NCBI GenBank assembly: GCA_024405215.1
Contig: JAKSPB010000003.1
Location: forward strand, 1-64,000
Origin: Lentisphaeria bacterium
Lineage (GTDB): Bacteria; Verrucomicrobiota; Lentisphaeria; Oligosphaerales; Oligosphaeraceae
Direction: 5' to 3'
DNA length: 64,000 bases
In this document: one piece after another, positions 59,189 to 64,000 of the stretch
Position numbering within the stretch: the stretch's first letter is position 1
Layout: each line of letters starts with the position of its first letter
Program-made: the position numbers and the translations under genes
The notes under the pieces: generated by a model
Told to the model about the DNA's origin: nothing
The model's input: the letters and a program-made list of their open reading frames with translations, nothing else
The model's database searches: none

Positions 59189-60142
59189 ATGGAAGCAGAA
59201 AAGGCGGTTTCCCCTTCAAATGGAAAATTCATTGGCCTGCTGTTGAGCGTACTGGGCATCGCAGTCTTCAGTACCATTGAGTTGAATTGCAAATGGCTAG
59301 CGAGAACACTGACGGCGGCGGGCGCTACGCCCATCGACGGATTTTCGCTGTGCTTCCAGCGGTTCTTCTGGACGGGACTGATTCTGATCGGGATGTTCTA
59401 CCCTGCCTATCGGCGCAGCGGACGATGCCTGACTGCCAGGGACCTTGGAGTGTTCCTGCTGAACGGCGTGGTCTGCGTGACAATCTCCATTAGCCTCTAC
59501 CAGTTTGCGGTGTCCATTTTTGAAAACGCCTCCAGCGCCGCCGTGGTTTTCAGCTCCAACGCGCTGTTCACCATTATCTTCGCCCGGTTCATCAACCAGG
59601 AGCCGTGGACTTTCCGCAAATGGCTGGCGATTGTCATCGGCATGGCTGGCATCTGCTGTTTTGTCTTTGAAAAAGGGACCCCGACCCTGAGTACCCTGGG
59701 GGCGATTCTGCTGATGTGGGGAGCTGCGATGGCTTTTGCCTGCAGCGTCTGCATTACGCGCCGGGTCGTGTCCAACTACGGTCCCGGCCTGCTGATGGGC
59801 TTTTCCTCGCTTTTCGGCAGCATCCTGGTTCTGCCGCTGGCGCTTTGGTATGCCAAGCCAGGCGTCTGGCATAGCTGTGTAACGGGATGGCTTCCGCTGA
59901 CTACGCTGATTGTGGCGGGGACTGCTTTGGGCTACTGCCTCTACTATGGTTCCATGAAATACATTTCCGCCTATCTGGCCAGCATGACTTTCATGCTGAA
60001 ACCGCCGCTGGCTTGCCTGCTGGCGGTTTGTCTGGCCGGCGAGACCATGAACCGATGGACCATTGCCGGAACCGTCATCATCGTCTGCTCGCTGCTGATT
60101 ACAAACATTTCTTTTGGCAGAAAGAAGCCTGCCGCACAATAG
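59189..60142 (+). CDS. EamA/DMT-family transporter
   Basis: 317 aa with ten membrane helices in two EamA repeats of about 140 aa each. The repeat signature is FENASSAAVVFSSNALFTII in the first half and YISAYLASMTFMLKPPLACL in the second. Members export or import metabolites such as amino acids or nucleosides. GGAG is just upstream of ATG. The next gene, a nucleoside-phosphorylase-like protein, begins three bases later, which hints at nucleoside or base transport. Confidence 0.85.
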   Translation: MEAEKAVSPSNGKFIGLLLSVLGIAVFSTIELNCKWLARTLTAAGATPIDGFSLCFQRFFWTGLILIGMFYPAYRRSGRCLTARDLGVFLLNGVVCVTISISLYQFAVSIFENASSAAVVFSSNALFTIIFARFINQEPWTFRKWLAIVIGMAGICCFVFEKGTPTLSTLGAILLMWGAAMAFACSVCITRRVVSNYGPGLLMGFSSLFGSILVLPLALWYAKPGVWHSCVTGWLPLTTLIVAGTALGYCLYYGSMKYISAYLASMTFMLKPPLACLLAVCLAGETMNRWTIAGTVIIVCSLLITNISFGRKKPAAQ

Positions 60143-60145
60143 CCC

Positions 60146-61111
60146 ATGCCCTTCGTTTCCCAGACATTCCAGCAGCAAGTCGCTTCTGCTGCCGAGGCGT
60201 TGAAGACCAGCCTGCGAGGCAGACAGGCTCCGGCATACTATCTGCATTTTGCGGGACAGTATCTCCTGCCGGGGCTTTTCGACGATACGCCTGAGACCAT
60301 TCCCTTGGCGCAGCTTTCTTCTGAAGCGAGTTCCATGCCCAATCTGGATGGCCAGGAGCCGGCGGTGCTTTTGGGATGTTGCGACAAGGTGCCTGTCATG
60401 GTTGCGACCGGCATACGTCGAACGGTTGAGGGATGCGGGATGCTGGAGGCTCTGTTTCCGACGGTGCTGGCGGAGCAGGTCGGCGTCCGGAACCACATCT
60501 TCCTGGATACGGCAATCAGCCTCCAGTCCGAATGGAAGGCCGGGCAGTGGGGGATGCTATCCGATTTCATCAACGGCTATGCGGTTTCGCCGCTGGAGGG
60601 ACTCCAGGGGATGCTGGAGCATTCTTTCCCCAACCTTTCCGAGGTCTTCAGCCAAGTGCAGAACTCCGAAATCATCAATGCCCTGGCGGCTGTCGGCGAC
60701 GCGCCGAAGCTGTGCACGTACTACGGCGTGCCGGGCTTCCATCTGCCCTCCATGGCGGAGGCGCGGATGATTCGGGAGCAGGGCGCGGATTTCCTGGGAC
60801 ACGATTTGGTGCTCCACGTAATCTTGTCGTATGCCATGGGATGCCGGGTCTCTGCCCTGGCGCTTGCGGGGGGGCAGATCCTTCCGGGGATGTCGCCGCA
60901 TTTCACACGGCAGGAGTTGACGGAGACGGAGCACTTCTGCTCGCGGCAACTCTGCCAAGGCCTCCGTACGGCAATACGCTCCCTGCATGATTCCGCAGAG
61001 GGCTATGTTGAAAATGTGCTTCCCGATGCCGATGCGGACGAGTTGATCCGTGCCAGCATCCAGCGAAGCGCCACCCGCTCGTCGCCTCTCAAGGCTTTCC
61101 TCCGAAAATGA
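60146..61111 (+). CDS. Purine nucleoside phosphorylase-like protein
   Basis: 321 aa with the PNP/MTAP-type plan but diverged. ATGIRRTVEGCG matches the GRxHxYEG region, GMLSDFINGYAVSPLEG matches DHINLxGxNPL, and YYGVPGFHLPSMAEARMIRE matches GPxFETPAE, followed by GADFLGHD for GADxVGMS. Changes at several of these active-site positions (Gly-His-Asp for Gly-Met-Ser, Phe-His-Leu for Phe-Glu-Thr) mean that the substrate or even the reaction may differ. It lies three bases after an EamA transporter gene and overlaps the next gene by four. Confidence 0.65.
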   Translation: MPFVSQTFQQQVASAAEALKTSLRGRQAPAYYLHFAGQYLLPGLFDDTPETIPLAQLSSEASSMPNLDGQEPAVLLGCCDKVPVMVATGIRRTVEGCGMLEALFPTVLAEQVGVRNHIFLDTAISLQSEWKAGQWGMLSDFINGYAVSPLEGLQGMLEHSFPNLSEVFSQVQNSEIINALAAVGDAPKLCTYYGVPGFHLPSMAEARMIREQGADFLGHDLVLHVILSYAMGCRVSALALAGGQILPGMSPHFTRQELTETEHFCSRQLCQGLRTAIRSLHDSAEGYVENVLPDADADELIRASIQRSATRSSPLKAFLRK

Positions 61112-63369
61112 CTATGACGATGATTGGACGTATTTTTTCCCTGATGTTGTGCGCCGTGCTGGCCTGCCTGCCCGTGTGCGCTGGCGAAAGTGATCCCGCG
61201 CGCCGGGCCTGGATGAACGGCTATGATGCCATGACCCAGGCGGAGAAGGCACAGGAGAACCACGCCGATTTGGCGGCGCTGCATGGTTACGAGAAGGCTC
61301 TGGATATCTTTGTCAAGGTGCAAAAGCAGCATCCGAATTGGAATTCCTCGCTGATTTCCTATCGTATTGAATACTGCCAGAAGAAGATTGCCGCCATCAA
61401 GGAAGCGAATCAGCAGAATGCCGAATATCTTTCCAAAGAGGAGCTCTTTGCCAAGTTGGCACAAGCTGCCAACGAGGCGCAGGCCCTGAAGGAACGGCAG
61501 ACGCTTCTGGAAGCCGAAATGGAAAAGAACCGGCAGGCGCTTGAACGCGCTCGTGCCGAGGCGGCTTCGCAGGCGGTCAACGAGGAGAATCTACAGATTC
61601 TCCGGAAGGACCGGGATGTCCTGGCCGCCCAGGTGCGGACTCTTTCCGCGCAGCTGAATGCCTCAAAGGAGGATATGCAGAAACTTTTGGCGGCGAATCA
61701 TGAAGGTTCTATCAAGGATCTTACCGCGCAATTAAAACGCGCACAAACCGAATTGGCCAATGCGAATCGCAATTTAGAGCAGGTGGTTGCCATTCGGGAC
61801 GATTTGTTGGAGCGGAGCCAGCGTGAGGCGCAATGGCGCAAGCAGGCCGAGGAACAACTGGCGGAATTGCGGCGCGTGGCGGAGAGTGCCCGTCGCCAGC
61901 AGGAGGACTCCGAATTGGAGTTGCAGAAGGTCCAGGCAGTGCTGAAACTCCAGGAGAATGGGGTGATCCGGGAGGATGTCCTGGATAAGTTGACTCCGGA
62001 ACAGTTGAAGAGCACTCTGCGCAACCAGGCGGAGCAACTTCATGCCACGCAGATGGACTTGCTGAATGCCCAGCGGAAACAGTCCCAGGCGGAGAGCGCG
62101 GTCACCCGCTTGCAGCAGGCGCTGGAAGAAGAACGCATCCGTTCGGGAAACAACGCCACTGCCGTGAAAGACGAGCAGGAGAAGGCGGCGCGGACCGTGG
62201 AAGAGAACAAGGAACTCAGGGACCAGGTCGCTCGTTTGCAGGCGACAGTCGAAGCCCAGAAGGAACTGTTGGCGAAACTGGAGAAGGCCGCCACGGAGAA
62301 GGAGGATGAGGTCCGGCGGCTTTCTGCCGCTTTGCAGGCCGCCAGTGGCATCGTCGCCGAGGCGCAGGATGCACAAACGGAATTGGAGGGCAGTCGGAAG
62401 AATGTGCAGGAGATGACGCGGCAGCGGGATGAATTGACGGTGAGGTTGTCCCAGGAAAGCACTGCCCGCCAGCAGATGGAGGAGCAGCTTGCTTTGCTGG
62501 CCTCCAGGGACATGGATGCCGCGGCTACGGTCTGGCATGAGCGGGCTGTTGAACTCCAGCGGGAGTTGGAGGATGCCCAGAAGCGTTTGCAGGAATTGGA
62601 AAGCGCCCTGGTGCGTCGGGATATGGAAAAAAGAAACCTTTCCCGGGAGTTGCAGGAACAGTCGGAAGAGCGGGAGGACGCGCATGCGCATGCTGATGTC
62701 GTGCCTGTGCCTGCACCGCAGAATCTGGCGGGTTTTTCCGTGGCTGATCAGGTCATTGTCCGTGGATTCCTGCGTCAGGGGGTGGAGGCCGAGCGGTCGG
62801 GAAAGATAGAGGCCGCGCAGTGGAACTACAGCCAGGCGTTGGCAATGCAACCGGATAACTTCTTGGCGCTGAAACGAATGGGTCTGATTGCCTCGTCGGA
62901 GGGGAAGGATGGCGAAGCCGCAAAATATCTTTCCGCCGCCATGAAATGCAATGCGGATGATACCGAGGTGCTTTTGGCACTGGGCTTCTCCCAGTTGCAA
63001 CTGAAGCAACCCGCATGGGCGTTGGCAAGCCTTTCCCGGGCTGCGGCGCTGCTTCCGCAAGATGCCCGCACTGCACGGCTTTTTGGCGTGGCGTTGAGTG
63101 CGCTGGAGTGGCGCGAGGCCGCCATGGTTCAATTGCAGAGAGCGCTGAAGTTGGATGATACGGATGCCGAGGCTGCCTTTAATCTGGCCATGATCGGGCT
63201 GACACGCTCTTCCGAACTGGATTTGCAAGCACGGCGGGAACCCGCCGTGCGGGAGGCGCTGGAGCATCTTGCTGCGTCATTGCGCAAGGAGTCGCTGGAG
63301 TGGTACCGGAAGGCCGTCGCAAATGGTGCGCAGGAAGACAAGATCCTGGAAGAGGCCTTGATGAAATGA
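61108..63369 (+). CDS. Exported coiled-coil and TPR protein
   Basis: 753 aa. Signal peptide MIGRIFSLMLCAVLACLPVCAG (from Met5), helical repeat to about residue 100, a very long Glu/Gln/Arg-rich coiled coil (about 110-530) and four or five TPR units (about 540-720: SGKIEAAQWNYSQALAMQPD, EGKDGEAAKYLSAAMKCNAD and so on). It probably spans the periplasm as a scaffold, perhaps for envelope or division complexes. ATGA overlaps join it to both neighbours. Confidence 0.75.
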   Translation: MTMTMIGRIFSLMLCAVLACLPVCAGESDPARRAWMNGYDAMTQAEKAQENHADLAALHGYEKALDIFVKVQKQHPNWNSSLISYRIEYCQKKIAAIKEANQQNAEYLSKEELFAKLAQAANEAQALKERQTLLEAEMEKNRQALERARAEAASQAVNEENLQILRKDRDVLAAQVRTLSAQLNASKEDMQKLLAANHEGSIKDLTAQLKRAQTELANANRNLEQVVAIRDDLLERSQREAQWRKQAEEQLAELRRVAESARRQQEDSELELQKVQAVLKLQENGVIREDVLDKLTPEQLKSTLRNQAEQLHATQMDLLNAQRKQSQAESAVTRLQQALEEERIRSGNNATAVKDEQEKAARTVEENKELRDQVARLQATVEAQKELLAKLEKAATEKEDEVRRLSAALQAASGIVAEAQDAQTELEGSRKNVQEMTRQRDELTVRLSQESTARQQMEEQLALLASRDMDAAATVWHERAVELQRELEDAQKRLQELESALVRRDMEKRNLSRELQEQSEEREDAHAHADVVPVPAPQNLAGFSVADQVIVRGFLRQGVEAERSGKIEAAQWNYSQALAMQPDNFLALKRMGLIASSEGKDGEAAKYLSAAMKCNADDTEVLLALGFSQLQLKQPAWALASLSRAAALLPQDARTARLFGVALSALEWREAAMVQLQRALKLDDTDAEAAFNLAMIGLTRSSELDLQARREPAVREALEHLAASLRKESLEWYRKAVANGAQEDKILEEALMK

Positions 63370-64000
63370 CACGGCGACTGGCATTTCTGGCATCTCTTCT
63401 GTGGCTGGCGCTTTTTGCCGGTGCACAGGAGCTGGGCGCAGACCGGGATCGTTTCTTCGAGATGGCCAAGAAGTTTGAGCTCAGGTCCCAGGCAGCTCCG
63501 CCGGCAGGCTATCTTCATCAGGAAGAGCCGTTTTTCCAGTTTGTCTGGCTTTCCGACATGCACATCGAGAACCCGGCGGTCCGTCTGGAGACGCAGAAGC
63601 TCTTGGAGCAGATTCGCCAGGAAATCCATCCGCTGGCGGTGCTGATCACGGGAGACAACTGGAACATCGGCGCGAAGCCGTTGTCGCGCCAGAAAGCCTT
63701 CCAGACATTTCTTCGTGAGGCATTGCAGGCGACGCCGATCATCGTTCTGCCTGGCGACAACTGGCCCGAGGCCTTCCAGGAAGTCTTCGGGACAGATACC
63801 TTCGCCTTCACTCTGGGAGGCTTCCGGTTCATCTGCGCTTCCGTGGATGCGTCAGGACGGCGCAATGGCTGCTCAGTCTTTGAACAAGATACCCGCGATT
63901 GGCTGAAGACGCAATTCTCCCAGGCGGGAAGGCATCCTGTGATTTACATCCAGCACGAACCCGTGGAGCCGCCCATGACCCTGGCGGCGCCGGAAATCGC
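63366..64000 (+). CDS. Exported metallophosphoesterase (3' end outside window)
   Basis: At least 211 aa, cut by the window end. It starts MTRRLAFLASLLWLALFAGA, a signal peptide. Calcineurin-like motifs follow: WLSDMHIEN (Asp-x-His), LITGDNWN (Gly-Asp), LPGDNW (in place of the usual GNHD), and YIQHEP. A periplasmic phosphodiesterase or pyrophosphatase is likely. Overlap ATGA with the coiled-coil gene shows coupling. GDNW for GNHD replaces the usual Asn-His metal residues with Asp-Asn and is worth noting. Confidence 0.8.
   Translation, partial: MTRRLAFLASLLWLALFAGAQELGADRDRFFEMAKKFELRSQAAPPAGYLHQEEPFFQFVWLSDMHIENPAVRLETQKLLEQIRQEIHPLAVLITGDNWNIGAKPLSRQKAFQTFLREALQATPIIVLPGDNWPEAFQEVFGTDTFAFTLGGFRFICASVDASGRRNGCSVFEQDTRDWLKTQFSQAGRHPVIYIQHEPVEPPMTLAAPEI

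Overview
The window looks like a chromosomal segment of a Gram-negative member of the PVC group, most likely a Lentisphaerota/Victivallis-like, probably gut-associated, bacterium. This is an inference from gene content, with no rRNA gene to confirm it. It rests on LL-diaminopimelate aminotransferase, an outer-membrane barrel, ExbB/ExbD and Lnt, an LPS-core glycosyltransferase-kinase, a pseudopilin inside an AraC-controlled glycan locus, and a four-helix-bundle gene with a suffix domain. Coding density is high, and many genes overlap or abut.

Layout. 0-5.7 kb: SGNH hydrolase, four-helix-bundle gene, a GT4-kinase fusion, tRNA-Gly, a Gfo/Idh/MocA oxidoreductase and YraN. 5.9-10.1 kb: a NYN-LOTUS protein and an unknown partner, then (minus) an outer-membrane protein and RodA. 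10.2-18.5 kb: one tight operon nusA-infB-rbfA-HPr-rsmA-exbB-exbD-lnt behind a terminator-like leader. 18.6-28.1 kb (minus): tRNA-Gln, an HExxH membrane protein, FabG-like SDR, an 87-aa protein, DapL, a SEC-C protein, a membrane protein, a HAD hydrolase, and a SNF2 helicase cut in two by an in-frame TGA. 28.5-36.0 kb: an AraC-led locus with pseudopilin, secreted glycosidase-like protein, sialidase, N-acetylneuraminate lyase and a deacetylase-like protein. 36.5-40.7 kb (minus): GH106-like rhamnosidase and L-rhamnose isomerase. 41.0-44.7 kb: a 1232-aa protein ending in a UbiB/ADCK-like kinase. 44.9-49.4 kb (minus): LamG-glycosidase-like exported protein and a HigBA-type toxin-antitoxin pair. 49.5-57.4 kb: ComEC and a type IV pilus/type II secretion motor set (two GspE/PilB ATPases, PilT, PilC). 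57.4-64 kb: an HExxH membrane protein, exported proteins, an EamA transporter, a nucleoside-phosphorylase-like protein, a coiled-coil/TPR protein and a truncated metallophosphoesterase.

The glycan genes suggest release of sialylated and rhamnosylated host or plant glycans, import, and cytoplasmic breakdown. The pilus/secretion motors could also serve the orphan pseudopilin.

The most unusual layer is non-coding. There are four intergenic arrays of an 11-bp iteron (about GTATAGTTTGT), three of them with inverted arms, packed against gene 3' ends; in three cases the repeat itself supplies the stop codon. Two further sequence-unrelated elements share the iteron/hairpin design (28.3 and 39.3 kb). 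There is also a terminal-inverted-repeat element (47.7 kb) with a half copy at 36.0 kb, and a 20-22 bp palindrome family with a TTTTGCAAAA-type core. One four-helix-bundle gene sits directly against the largest array.
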